DNA of 21,187 nucleotides from Lingula anatina (Eukaryota; Brachiopoda; Lingulata; Lingulida; Lingulidae). The stretch lies in assembly GCF_001039355.2 (NCBI RefSeq), contig NW_019775900.1, positions 89,883-111,069 on the forward strand, in the 5' to 3' direction. Each line of letters begins with the position of its first letter. Position 1 is the stretch's first letter. Of the stretch, positions 10,208-19,123 are shown piece by piece. Made by a program: the position numbers and the translations under genes. Under the pieces are notes generated by a model. The model had not been told where the DNA came from. It was given only the letters and a program-made list of their open reading frames with translations, and made no database searches.

Positions 10208-11162
10208 TTACATGGTTTGAGACAGCAGTCCTTCCCCAGTGCCTACAAAGTCTGGGGAGATGTCTTCCAACAGGATCTCAAGTCTGAAATTTTAAACGAG
10301 TCTTATCGTAACACCTGCCATTTTTCCTACATATAAATATATTCAGATATACATGTTGTTAATTTCTTTTTTACAATAAATTCACATCTAGACGGGTGTT
10401 AACCTTTTTCCATTTATACAAGTGTTGTGTTGTTTTCAACATTTGTGTGAAATATCTTGTGTTGCTATTGTGCTGCTGTCTGTTTTATTACTCTGCTATG
10501 CCCCATGTACTTACTTTTCTGGCTCAACCTTGAGTTCAGCGAGAAGAAACTTAACAATTTCTGGAAAGTACTTTTTATTGTTTTCTGGGTTGAACCTTGC
10601 CACCGATTTGATGTTAAGTATGGCAAACGGGAGTTGCTTGCAGTCGTGGTAAATTGTCATATTAGGCTGCATTACGACAAGAATTCGCTGGAATGAAAAA
10701 AAGTCGCCATTGAGCTACTGCACTACTGGGTAGTACAGATATTTTATTAAGATAAAGCATCATTTCATTTTACAAAACATAAAAAACTATAGGACCTTAA
10801 AGTGGGTAAGTAAAAAAATAGCCACGAGCAGCCAGGGCACAAACATGCTAGTATGACTCCACCCCCTCCAACATGTACGGTACCAGAAATACTCATACGT
10901 AGTAAGTTCGAAAGAACTGGCATGTGTATTTTCCATGATCATGTTAAACGAATCGCACACCCCTCCCTCCCCAGTGGGATAAAGTCCACTTTATAAAGCG
11001 TTCCTACACAGTTCACAGTATTTATATTGTTTATCACTCGGTGACTATTCTTACATTTTTCGGCTTGTCCATTAACTTTGAAAGCATCTCGGTCAGTTTA
11101 ATGGGGAAGTCCTCTGGAATCTGTTCATTGGACAGATTGGTTTCTAATCTACACAGTGGCAT
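10208..11162 (-). CDS. MIF-A, macrophage migration inhibitory factor family protein
   Basis: Three exons on the minus strand: 11055-11162 (108 nt), 10515-10687 (173 nt) and 10208-10283 (76 nt with TAA), all GT-AG, give 118 residues. The exon 2 residue count and phases equal those of human MIF, and alignment through exons 1-2 needs no gap. MIF proteins are trimeric cytokines with a tautomerase site. Visible here: Pro directly after Met (catalytic base after Met removal) and Lys at position 33 of the precursor as in MIF. However, the positions of the active-site Tyr (mature 95) and Asn (97) are Glu and Leu, and the CxxC oxidoreductase motif is FAIL. The exact chemistry may therefore differ. A stretch upstream of the ATG stays open in frame (see findings). 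Divergent from the coiled-coil gene with 527 bp between starts. Confidence 0.9.
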
Positions 11163-11281
11163 CGTGAGACTGCTGGAAGTATGGAACGAACGTCTGTATA
11201 ATGTCAATATTTTGCTGTTGAGCAGCCGTAGCATGTAAGCAACAAGCACGACTGGTGACACAACGATCAGTCGTTCGCCGG

Positions 11282-11295
11282 TCAAGGTCAAGGTC
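11282..11295 (+). promoter_or_regulatory. Nuclear-receptor half-site-like repeat
   Basis: TCAAGGTCA is the extended half-site bound by ERR/SF-1-type nuclear receptors; here AAGGTC occurs twice in tandem. The unit 2 counterpart near 16828 reads TCAAGGCCAAGGTC, partly degraded. The site also overlaps the open upstream extension of MIF-A, so it may simply be coding or chance. Confidence 0.25.
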
Positions 11296-11587
11296 GGGCA
11301 TGGTACGTACACATGACCGGCAGCATTAGCAGCAGGTCAAAGATAATTTACTTGGCCGACTACACACTGAGATGAAATTTAAAGCACTGTTAAATGTTGC
11401 GTCCTGATAAATAAAAAAAACTCTGAAAATGACTTTATAATTTCAATCATTTTCAATTTTCATTTTTAAATGCATATGATAAGTGTTTTCAGTGTGTTTT
11501 TAGGCCTACGTGTTGGAGTGCATCAACGGAACTGCGCGGTAACATTTGGGAAATTTGGAAGGGAATTCCCCAAAAACTTTCCACCGT

Positions 11588-11595
11588 TATATATA
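11588..11595 (+). promoter_or_regulatory. TATA box for the coiled-coil gene
   Basis: TATATATA followed by CCCC, about 30 bases before 11618-11625, where a transcript could start. This placement favours translation from the ATG at 11690 over the upstream in-frame ATG at 11618. Confidence 0.45.
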
Positions 11596-11689
11596 CCCCT
11601 ACAATTTTCCTTTTTGAATGCAGAGGGACAGCAGTTACGAGTTTATCTACCCTGTTCTTTTTCGAATTTCGGATAAACCTGAATACAAC

Positions 11690-12757
11690 ATGGCCCAGGC
11701 AACATTTGAACGCCAGAGCAGCTTGCGTAGGGAAGGTTTAGAACTTCGCCAAGAAACGGAACGCTTGTCGAATGAAAAGCAAGCCATCAAGGGGCAGCTC
11801 GAGGACTGTTCTACCATTACCATCGCGCTGCTCTGGATGATCAAAAACATGTCGTCTTTGATAGCTAGGCTGCAACTTCAAATCAGTCAACTGACCCAAA
11901 CTAACAACATTCAGTGGGAAGAAAACAAACGTCTGGCAGATCAGCAAGAAGTCCTTGTTGTCGAGAACAGCCTACTTGTCAAGGAAAAAGAAGACCTGCA
12001 ATATTTAAAGAGAGAAAATGGGAAAATTCATCAGCAGAACGCCCAACTGAAGAAGAAGGCTTTCAAAGGGCAAAAGAGAAAAAGAAGAGATGCAAACGCG
12101 GTTTCAGCCCCCGCCGAACATCTTCAATTTATGGGTATGCCGATGCCTTTCATATTTGTTTTCGCCCTTTTTGCGTTCATAGTGATTTGCCATTTGGGAT
12201 GGACGGTTCTCGTTGACTGGAAACTGCATGAAAAAATCACGGAAAAAGAGAAACTCTATTCAGATCTAGAGATAACTTACATAAGAACCCAGAGGGAGCT
12301 TGCTGCAGCTGAGGCAGAAGTCAACAAAGCGACGGACATGTACCTCAATATTCAAAAACTTCGTCAAACTGAAAACCGTTCCTACAATAGGATGATAAAG
12401 GATCAAGCTTTCAAATTACAGCGATACCAAAACGACCTCGACAAAGCAATGAAAGAGAATACTGGTCTCACGCTGAAAAACGCTGAGCTGGAAAAGAAAG
12501 TTGATGAGCAGAGGGCGGAGATAAGAGAAGAGAAACGCCTACACGGGGGTTCGCGAATTGAAATCGGAAAACTGGAGGATGAATTGCGCAAGACAGAGTA
12601 TGAAAAGACTAACATGAAGAAAACGATTGAAGTGTTGAATGAAGAGCTCGAAAAGAACCATTTCATGAAAACTTTGATTTCGGGAGTTTTGCTGATAATT
12701 TTTGTCGTCATTTTTCTGCCTTCAGCGCTTTCGGGCAGAAGCCAAGGGTCCTGCTGA
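11690..12757 (+). CDS. Orphan coiled-coil protein with two membrane segments
   Basis: This is a single-exon gene of 355 residues that I do not recognise. I chose the ATG at 11690 (AACATGG, good Kozak context); an in-frame ATG at 11618 would add 24 residues but lies close to a TATA-like box. Layout: charged, Gln-rich coiled coil (about 1-120) interrupted by a hydrophobic patch near 41-58; a strongly basic cluster KKKAFKGQKRKRR (121-133); a membrane segment (about 152-175, FIFVFALFAFIVICHLGW); a long heptad-rich coiled coil (about 178-323); and a second hydrophobic segment (about 327-346) followed by nine residues, resembling a tail anchor. With both segments spanning, the long coiled coil would lie on the opposite side of the membrane from both termini. 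A decayed copy lies at 17059-17915. Lack of introns could mean a retrocopy or a young gene. Function unknown; tethering or scaffolding is only a guess. Confidence 0.85.
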   Translation: MAQATFERQSSLRREGLELRQETERLSNEKQAIKGQLEDCSTITIALLWMIKNMSSLIARLQLQISQLTQTNNIQWEENKRLADQQEVLVVENSLLVKEKEDLQYLKRENGKIHQQNAQLKKKAFKGQKRKRRDANAVSAPAEHLQFMGMPMPFIFVFALFAFIVICHLGWTVLVDWKLHEKITEKEKLYSDLEITYIRTQRELAAAEAEVNKATDMYLNIQKLRQTENRSYNRMIKDQAFKLQRYQNDLDKAMKENTGLTLKNAELEKKVDEQRAEIREEKRLHGGSRIEIGKLEDELRKTEYEKTNMKKTIEVLNEELEKNHFMKTLISGVLLIIFVVIFLPSALSGRSQGSC

Positions 12758-13810
12758 ATTTGACTTTTGTTTGAGGCATAATGATGGTGAAGTCAAGATG
12801 TAGGGATTGGTGCTAGCTACTTTAAATAGCAATATTGGACTTTAGATTAAACTGCATCTTTATCACCATCGTGAAAATTATGCACGTTTTGTACACTTTC
12901 TGAGCAACAAAACTTGATTTCATAATATTCGATGGACTTCCAGTATCGGTATAGTAATGAAATTGTGGAACGCTCGGTGATCTGGACATAAAACATTTTG
13001 CTTGTATATATTTATCTGATAGTTAATATAGTAGGCCTAACGTAGGATATGCCATGTTGAAAGTTATAACGATTGTTTGAAGTAGTTAAAACTTGTTAAA
13101 TAACAATCAGCCGCTAAAATTGTTTAGCTATTTCTGTGATTAAGTCGGTAGTTTTTATCACTTTTCGGCGACAAGAGAGTATAGCGGTGGCACGGTTGTA
13201 CGTACTTACACATGATTATTGAGATAACATTATCAAAGTGCTGTTGGAAACAAGATTTGTTCTTCGTAATAGACTAAAAAGTGAATTGTGTTATATTATT
13301 ACGGTTGCCGATACGATAGCAAGCCGTTGTCATTGTCTGTAAAAATGATTGCAATTTTAGACCAATGTGAGTTTGAGGTAGATAAAATCTTGGCACATGA
13401 CTGCAAGACACCAGAATAATAGGAGTATTTCCCAATCCAAGTTAGTGATTATCATCATTATTAATCTACTTTACATTGACATTTTGACAACACCACACTG
13501 ATGTGATAATACTAATTATTTCCATGATGTATGATGTATTTAGGCATGGAAAACGAAATAAGTATCCCAACGAAATAAGTATCCCAATGTAATGAAACTG
13601 TTTGAGAAATTGTTCTGAGTAGATTGCAACAGTTCAGTATGACAAATCTTTGAAATAAACGTGCAGTTAGAGTAAGAGTTTGACAACCTATGATGTTCTA
13701 CTTTTATTGATACAATTTCTCTATTTTTATCAATAAAAGTATATGCAAGTGGGGGCAGTGTGTGCAAAGGGAGCCACTATCAAGTAATGGGAATAAGACC
13801 AGTGTCTTTG
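12758..13810. other. 3' flank of coiled-coil gene, no gene seen
   Basis: AT-rich DNA with many stops in all frames. The first part is probably the 3' UTR of the coiled-coil gene. Most of 12758-13600 has no counterpart in unit 2, where an inverted-repeat element occupies the place. Homology resumes near 13608 (TTCTGAG then TTGCAACAGTTCAGTATG). Confidence 0.5.
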
Positions 13811-14374
13811 CTAATATACGCGCAGACATCAATCCATTCCCAGTGCCAATGAAATCTATGGACGTCTTCATAAAGAATTCTCAGACTGAAACGGATATTC
13901 CCACGTAGATAAGAATGTTAAAATTGCATAATTAATTATTTTTTGAAAAGGATTATTTCATCCATGGACAGAATAACAAATGTGTAATTTTATCCATGAT
14001 TCATTACACTAGAATTCTTAAAGTTAATATTGAGCGAAATGCAAACGTGGACGTTTTAATTTTCTTTTTGCTAATAAGCGGAATGGAAACGTATGAAGCA
14101 CGCACCCATATAACTAGAAGTGTCCTTGTACTTTGTAGGTGAAGTTAATTAGTATTCAAATTAAAAGTAGAATTCTAGAAAAAATAATTTTAAAAATTTA
14201 ATCTCTTGTTTCGTTAAAGTAAATTAGATAGACGATTCTCGTTAAAGTGCACTTGCCTGTCTGCTTCACCTCCGAGCTCAGAGAATATATATTAGCAATT
14301 GCTGTGTTGTACTTTGGATTGTTGACTTTATTAAACCTTCCAGCTACCTTAATGCTAAAGGCAAAGAGCATAGC
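13811..14374 (-). pseudogene. MIF-C, decayed second MIF gene of unit 1
   Basis: This copy aligns with MIF-D exons 2 and 3. Its exon 2 remnant (14257-14374, 118 nt instead of 173) lacks the first third of the exon but keeps VAGRFNKVNNPKYNTAIAN. The donor reads GCAAGT instead of GTAAGT. The exon 3 remnant (13811-13885) starts LRILYED after a TTTCAG acceptor, then a two-base deletion shifts the frame and destroys the FIGNG part and the stop. No exon 1 was found up to 14800. Confidence 0.75.
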
Positions 14375-15088
14375 CTGAAAAATTGTTGTGTGATTTACTT
14401 TATGAATTCTAATGTCGGTCACGGTGTCAGCATATCATCACGTTTTATAAAAATATTTGCGTGCACACGCGTCGAATGTGAACAAAATAGAATTAATTCA
14501 AATGGCAGACATTTAGCTCCTTGTATTTACTTTTTCAAAAATATTAACTACGTTTTCATGTGGTTCATGACAGTCGGTGGCCAATTGCAAAGTGATATTG
14601 AAAACCACATAAGGCGGATATTCAAATTCTTTTTTAACCAAACATTTAAATTTTTTATCAGAGGTCGGGAAAGTTATTTTCTTGGCAATAGTAAAAACTT
14701 AATTTAACACCAGTTAACCACGGTGAAGGGAGGGACTCCTATATATTGAACTCTTATTCTCTTAATTACATAGTGACATATACATCAATCTTTGTGTAAC
14801 GTAATTTGGTAATGATTTTATTCATTGATTATATTCTTGTATATTTTACAAAATTAAGCATCACAGATTTTAGTCCATTTTAATTTATTAAATTCCATGC
14901 ACAGATGCATTTGGTATACGTAAAAATAAATGTTGCTTTTTACAAAATTTAAACTTAAATGGTTTTTGTGCATAGGAATTAATCTTGATAGATGAAAAAC
15001 AATTAGACTTGGAAATAAGTACACAATACCAAAAATCGCAAAAAAAAAAAAAAAAAGAGAAAAACATAAAAACACACTTAACTGAAAT

Positions 15089-15095
<7 letters not shown>

Positions 15096-15132
<37 letters not shown>
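15096..15132. repeat. (CA)n microsatellite
   Basis: About 18 uninterrupted CA units, absent from the matching place in unit 1. It lies in the presumed 3' UTR of MIF-B. An A-run (about 15040-15056) lies just upstream. Confidence 0.95.
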
Positions 15133-15134
<2 letters not shown>

Positions 15135-15554
15135 TCATAAAATACATGCATGTAGAAATGTATAGTGTAGTGCAATTATAAGCATATTTCAGGCAGGTAT
15201 TTTGACATCGCTATGCACATACAATTTTACCAGTCATTGTTGTAACATTACAGTCTGTAGGCACAACTCAGCATTGAAAAGCATAAAAATGTTTGCTGGT
15301 CGATATTAAAACACTGCTTACATACATAAACGAAGTAAATAAGCATAAAGCAGGCCTGCTGGACTAACAGGATAAATACCAAATATGGTCACCGATCAGA
15401 AATAACTGCTTAGAAATTATGTCATGATATACTGTAGGAAAATGTGGGGATGACACAACATTCTGTAATTATCTCAAGCCCAGAATACCAAAAAGTGACA
15501 AGAAACACTTGCATTTACTTCACCCAGTGCCTTCTTTTAACTTGCTTGTATGGT

Positions 15555-15618
15555 TTATGTCAACTGCTTGAACAGTTCATTGCCAACAAAATCAATATTT
15601 TCATTTTCAATTGCAAGC
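15555..15618 (-). pseudogene. Defunct last exon 3b of MIF-B
   Basis: Counterpart of exon 3b at 10011-10086. Two 6-base deletions keep the frame (LAIENENIDFVGNELFKQLT then TAA), but the acceptor TTTTTTTAG has become TTTTTTATG, so the AG is gone and no nearby AG replaces it. The exon probably cannot be spliced in, although its frame is still open. Confidence 0.65.
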
Positions 15619-15746
15619 ATAAAAAACAACCATCTAGGATGCCATCAGTAGTCCAAAAGACAAAATTATAGAAATTCCACATATGATTTTGATGTTTGTT
15701 AAAATAAGTGTCTCTTTTTATCACTAAAGACCGGTGTATTTACAAG

Positions 15747-16709
15747 TTACATGGTTTGGGACATCAGTCCTTCCCCAGTGCCCACAAAGTCTGGGGAGAC
15801 GTCTTCAAACAGGATCACGAGTCTGAAATTGGAAACGAATCCTATTGAAGCACCTGCCGTTTTCTTTTATATAAAAATATCCGGATGTAGTAAAATTATC
15901 TTTTACAATAAATTCACATTTAGAAGTGTGTCGACCCTCTTGTCTATAACAGTGTGTTGTATTGGCGTTTTTAATATTTGTGCGACTTATATTTGTAATG
16001 TGCTTCTGTGTGTTTCGTTATTCTGTTACATGTATTTGTCATGTACTTACTTTTCTGGCTCAACCTTGAGTTGAGAGAGAAACAACTTGACAATTTCGGG
16101 AAAGTACTTTTTATTGTTATCTGGGTTGAACCTTTCCGCAGCTTTGATGGTTAGTATGACAGAAGGGAGTTGCTTGAAGTCGTGGTAAATTGTCATATTA
16201 GGCTGCATTACAACAAAAAATTGCTGGAAAAAAATGTCACCATTGAGCTACTGAACTAGTATAAATGTGTTACTACAAAGCAACACTTGTTCGTTTAAAA
16301 ACCTCAAAGTAAATGCTGGGACATGGTACCCGAAAATGGCAAAATTCTCGCATCGTCACTCAAATAAAAAAATGGATGTAAAGAAATTCAAAATAAAGAC
16401 GGGAGAATGCACTGACCCCATTACTAGTAAAAGCTAGGGCATCCAGGGTACAAGCAATAACACCCTACCCCCTCCTCCTCAGGAATCTGCAAACGTAAAA
16501 TATTTGAAAGGACAACCCTCGCCCCCATCTCGAGTCAGATTAGGTCCTGCACAGTTTTTAGTAGGCTATGATATTTTCACCCTCAGTGGCATCATCCTTA
16601 CATCTTGCGGCCTGTTCATTATCTCGGCAAGCTTTTCTGTCAGTTTAATGAGGAAGTCCTCTGGAATCTGTTCCTTGGACAGATTGGTTTCTAATCTACA
16701 CAGTGGCAT
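15747..16709 (-). CDS. MIF-B, macrophage migration inhibitory factor family protein
   Basis: Three intact exons on the minus strand: 16602-16709 (108 nt), 16051-16223 (173 nt) and 15747-15822 (76 nt with TAA), all GT-AG. They give 118 residues, colinear with MIF-A without gaps. Most of exon 1 (MPLCRLETNLSKEQIPEDF) and the exon 2 core (VVMQPNMTIYHD, RFNPDNNKKYFPEIVK) match MIF-A. Pro after Met is kept. The tautomerase Lys (precursor 33) is Arg here, the Tyr95 position is Val, and the CxxC positions read SVIL; the single Cys of MIF-A exon 2 is Phe. So MIF-B keeps the fold signature but departs further from the classical active site. The exons carry no stops or shifts, unlike the neighbouring coiled-coil copy. 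Confidence 0.89.
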
Positions 16710-17058
16710 CGTGGAGTTGCTGGAAATATGGAACGAACGTCTGTATAATGTTAATATTCTGCCGTTGAGTAACCGTAGCAACAGAGAAGCACTACTGTTG
16801 ACATACAATAGGATCAGCCGTCTACCAGTCAAGGCCAAGGTCGGGAATGGAACTCACCGAGCAGGTCAAAAACACTCACTATACGTGATATAATATATAC
16901 TGACTACACGGCTGACTACATGGATCTACAAGTGAAGACGAAACTTGAAGCAGCGCCGTTATATGATGCGTCCTACTAAAATAAAAAGTTCTTTTTAATG
17001 ACCAGAATAATAATTCAGCCATTTTCAATTTTCTTTTTTAAATCTGCATGATAATTAA
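16710..17058. other. MIF-B upstream region
   Basis: Aligns with 11163-11485 of unit 1. It contains the open upstream extension of MIF-B (to about 16838) and a degraded AAGGCCAAGGTC repeat. The TATA-like box and start codon of the coiled-coil gene are absent. Confidence 0.5.
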
Positions 17059-17915
17059 GGGCAACATTTGAACGCCAGAGCAGCTTGCGGAGAGAAGATT
17101 TAAGACTTCGACAAGAAGAACGCTTGTCGAATGAAAAGTAAGCCCTCAAGGGGCAGCTGCAAGCCTACTCGTCGAAGAAAGAGAAGACCTGCAGCATTTA
17201 AAGAGAGAAGCTGGGAAGATTTAATAGCAGAACGCTCAACTGAAGAAAAAAGTTTTCTAAAGGACAGAAAAGAAAGTTAAGAGATGCAAACGCGGTTGCA
17301 GCCCCACTGAACATCCTCAATATATGGGTATACCGATGTCTTGCATATTTTTTTTGCCCTTTTTGCATTTTTAGTGATTTGTCATTTGGGATGGACAGTA
17401 ATTGACTGAAATTTGCTTGAAAAAATCACGGAAAAAAAGAGACTTTATTTCAGATCTAAAGATAACTTACAGTAGAACCCAGAGAGAGCTTGCTGCAGCT
17501 GAGGCAGAGGTCAACAAAGCGACGAACATTTACCTCAATATTCAAATACTTCGTCAAACTGAAAACCGTTCCTACAATAGGATGATAAAGGATCAAGCCT
17601 TCAAATTACAGCGATACCACAACGACCTCGGGAAATGATGAAAGAGAATAATAATCTCATGCTGAAAAACGCTGAGCTGGAAAAGAAAGTTGATGAGCAG
17701 AGGGCGGGGATAAGAGAAGAGAAATGCCTATGCGGGAGTTTGCGAATTGAAACCGTAAAATTGTATGAAGCGACTAACAAAAAGAAAAAATTTGACATAA
17801 TGAATGAATAACTCTACAAGAACCATTTCAATAAAACTTTATTTTCTGGAGTTTTACTGAAAATATTTTTCATCATCTTTCTGCCGCCAGGGCTTTCGAG
17901 CAGAGCTCAAGCGTG
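17059..17915 (+). pseudogene. Decayed copy of the coiled-coil gene
   Basis: Aligns with the intact gene from GCAACATTTGAACGCCAGAG (11700) to its end. It lacks the start codon and promoter, has an internal deletion of about 165 bp after AAGGGGCAGCT, several frameshifts (for example around 17240, 17400 and 17630), and in-frame stops such as TAA replacing GAG at about 17808. The middle (about 17460-17640) still matches the intact copy at over 90 per cent by eye and keeps a 78-codon open stretch. The copy is truncated by the element starting at 17916. Confidence 0.9.
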
Positions 17916-18547
17916 CAGGGCTCCGTAACTCGAAAGCATCGAAAAATTCGACCAAGCGCAAGCATGGCGATTAGTCGCTTTTCCATAACTCGAAAGCATT
18001 GCAAGTGGCGACTGCGCGCGTATAGCGATATCACCTTTAGTTTCGAGGTTATTATTTTCGACGAGTAAATCCCGTTGCAATGGCCTTTGCGAGTGCATAA
18101 TTCGTCATTTTAGAAAGATAGCCTATAGCATAAAACAAAGAAAGCTTATGAAAGATTGAGACACTCGGTACCTTTGATAGAAAAACTTGCGGTAAATTTT
18201 CACGTGAAGAATGCTAAAGACATGTTTTATTATGTATAAAAATGTCAAAATTAAACATTTGATACATCATTTTATATTTTCTGGTGAATATTCATCTGTG
18301 TAGTCTATTGATAATAAGCATTAGTTAAAAAGTTTAATTTCTACACAAAATGAAAAAGCAGAAAAAGTGGTCGTAATTTGCGAAGCTTTCGAGATAGAGC
18401 CCTGGGACCCGTAACTCGAAGCATCGCGCATTACGAACGAGCGCAAGCGTCTTGATGCCATAACTCGCCCATACTCGTCCCGTTGTAGCCTCTATATGTG
18501 ATATCGCTATTCGCAATACGCGATGACTTTCGAGTTACGGGGCCCTG
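17916..18547. mobile_element. Inverted-repeat DNA element (TIR starting CAGGG)
   Basis: The left end CAGGGCTCCGTAACTCGAAA (17916) and the reverse complement of the right end, CAGGGCCCCGTAACTCGAAA (18547), match at 19 of 20 bases. The motif CCRTAACTCG also recurs as direct copies near 17984, 18410 and 18458, and TATAGCGATATCAC-type sequence occurs in both arms. There is no transposase frame, so it is non-autonomous, possibly a composite of two related elements. CAGGG-type ends occur in hAT elements, but no 8-bp target duplication is visible. Confidence 0.75.
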
Positions 18548-18570
18548 TAGGATTATTAGGAATGTTCTGA

Positions 18571-18790
18571 GAGGATAGCTTTTATTGCAACAGTTCAGTG
18601 TCAGTATGAGGATAGTTTTATTTCAGCAATTCAGTATGAGTATGAGGATAATTTTACTTCAGTAATTTAGTATAAGTTTGAGGATTGTTTCATTTCATCA
18701 ATTTAGTATGATTATTATGATTTATTTCAGTTTTATTTCATCAATTCAGTATGAGAATAGTTTTATTGCAACAATTCAGTATGATGAGTA
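18571..18790. repeat. 36-bp minisatellite
   Basis: About six imperfect tandem copies of a 36-base unit beginning GAGGATAGTTTTATTTCAGC and ending in AATTCAGTATGAGTAT. Several copies are exactly 36 bases; one is expanded. Unit 1 has only a single related stretch near 13608-13645, so the array grew after the duplication. Confidence 0.8.
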
Positions 18791-19123
18791 TGAGTATTCA
18801 TCTCTCGAAAAGACAAACCTATGCAATTACTGTAAGAGTTTGACAGTCGATTTATCGATACGATTTTTCATCGACGGCTAGACCTCAATGGATAATGTCC
18901 TTTAATCCTTTTGAAATATAACATTATTTAAATATGGAAATGAAATGAATTCTTCATAGTTGAACAATACTACGTAATGAAAATTTAGATTAAATCTCTT
19001 TAATGATTTACATTGTAAACGTTTTATTTTCTCTGTTTTATCGATTAAAATTTATTGGAGTGTTGCAGTGTATATTGCAGAGGGAGTCACTATCCAGTAA
19101 TATAGAGAGGACAAAAACTCTGC

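Larger units (their letters stand above)
11163..11689. promoter_or_regulatory. Divergent promoter region between MIF-A and coiled-coil gene
   Basis: The MIF-A ATG (minus) and the coiled-coil ATG (plus) face apart across 527 bp. A TATATATA box lies at about 11588-11595, about 95 bp before the plus-strand ATG, and is preceded by GTT. A tandem TCAAGGTCAAGGTC (11282-11295), which matches extended nuclear-receptor half-sites, lies near the MIF side. About 215 bp of this interval (about 11486-11700), including the plus-strand start codon, has no counterpart in unit 2. Confidence 0.5.
9337..14799. repeat. Tandem segmental duplication, unit 1
   Basis: Unit 1 is collinear with unit 2 (about 14800-20000). 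Anchors in both units: a roughly 200-bp AT-rich block (9337 and 14800), MIF exon 3b (10011 and 15555), exon 3a (10208 and 15747), exon 2 (10515 and 16051), exon 1 (11055 and 16602), coiled-coil gene body (11700 and 17059), and the exons of a second MIF gene (13811/14257 and 19124/19597). Offsets run from 5313 to 5547 bp, so indels have accumulated. Divergence is large outside exons, so the duplication is old. The exact junction between about 14375 and 14800 is not resolved. Confidence 0.85.

Noticed and set aside
11041-11238. Plus-strand frame over MIF-A exon 1
   Set aside because: Shadow of the minus-strand MIF exon, which has family homology and splice sites.
12403-12711. Minus-strand frame in the coiled-coil gene
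   Set aside because: Antisense artefact of a Glu/Lys-rich coiled coil, giving Ser/Phe-rich translation.
14854-15147. 97-codon minus-strand frame
   Set aside because: Driven by the CA microsatellite and an A-rich run (Cys-Val and Phe repeats).
16504-16893. 129-codon plus-strand frame
   Set aside because: Antisense to MIF-B exon 1; no homology of its own.
17402-17638. 78-codon frame as an independent gene
   Set aside because: Fragment of the decayed coiled-coil copy; it starts and ends at frameshifts.
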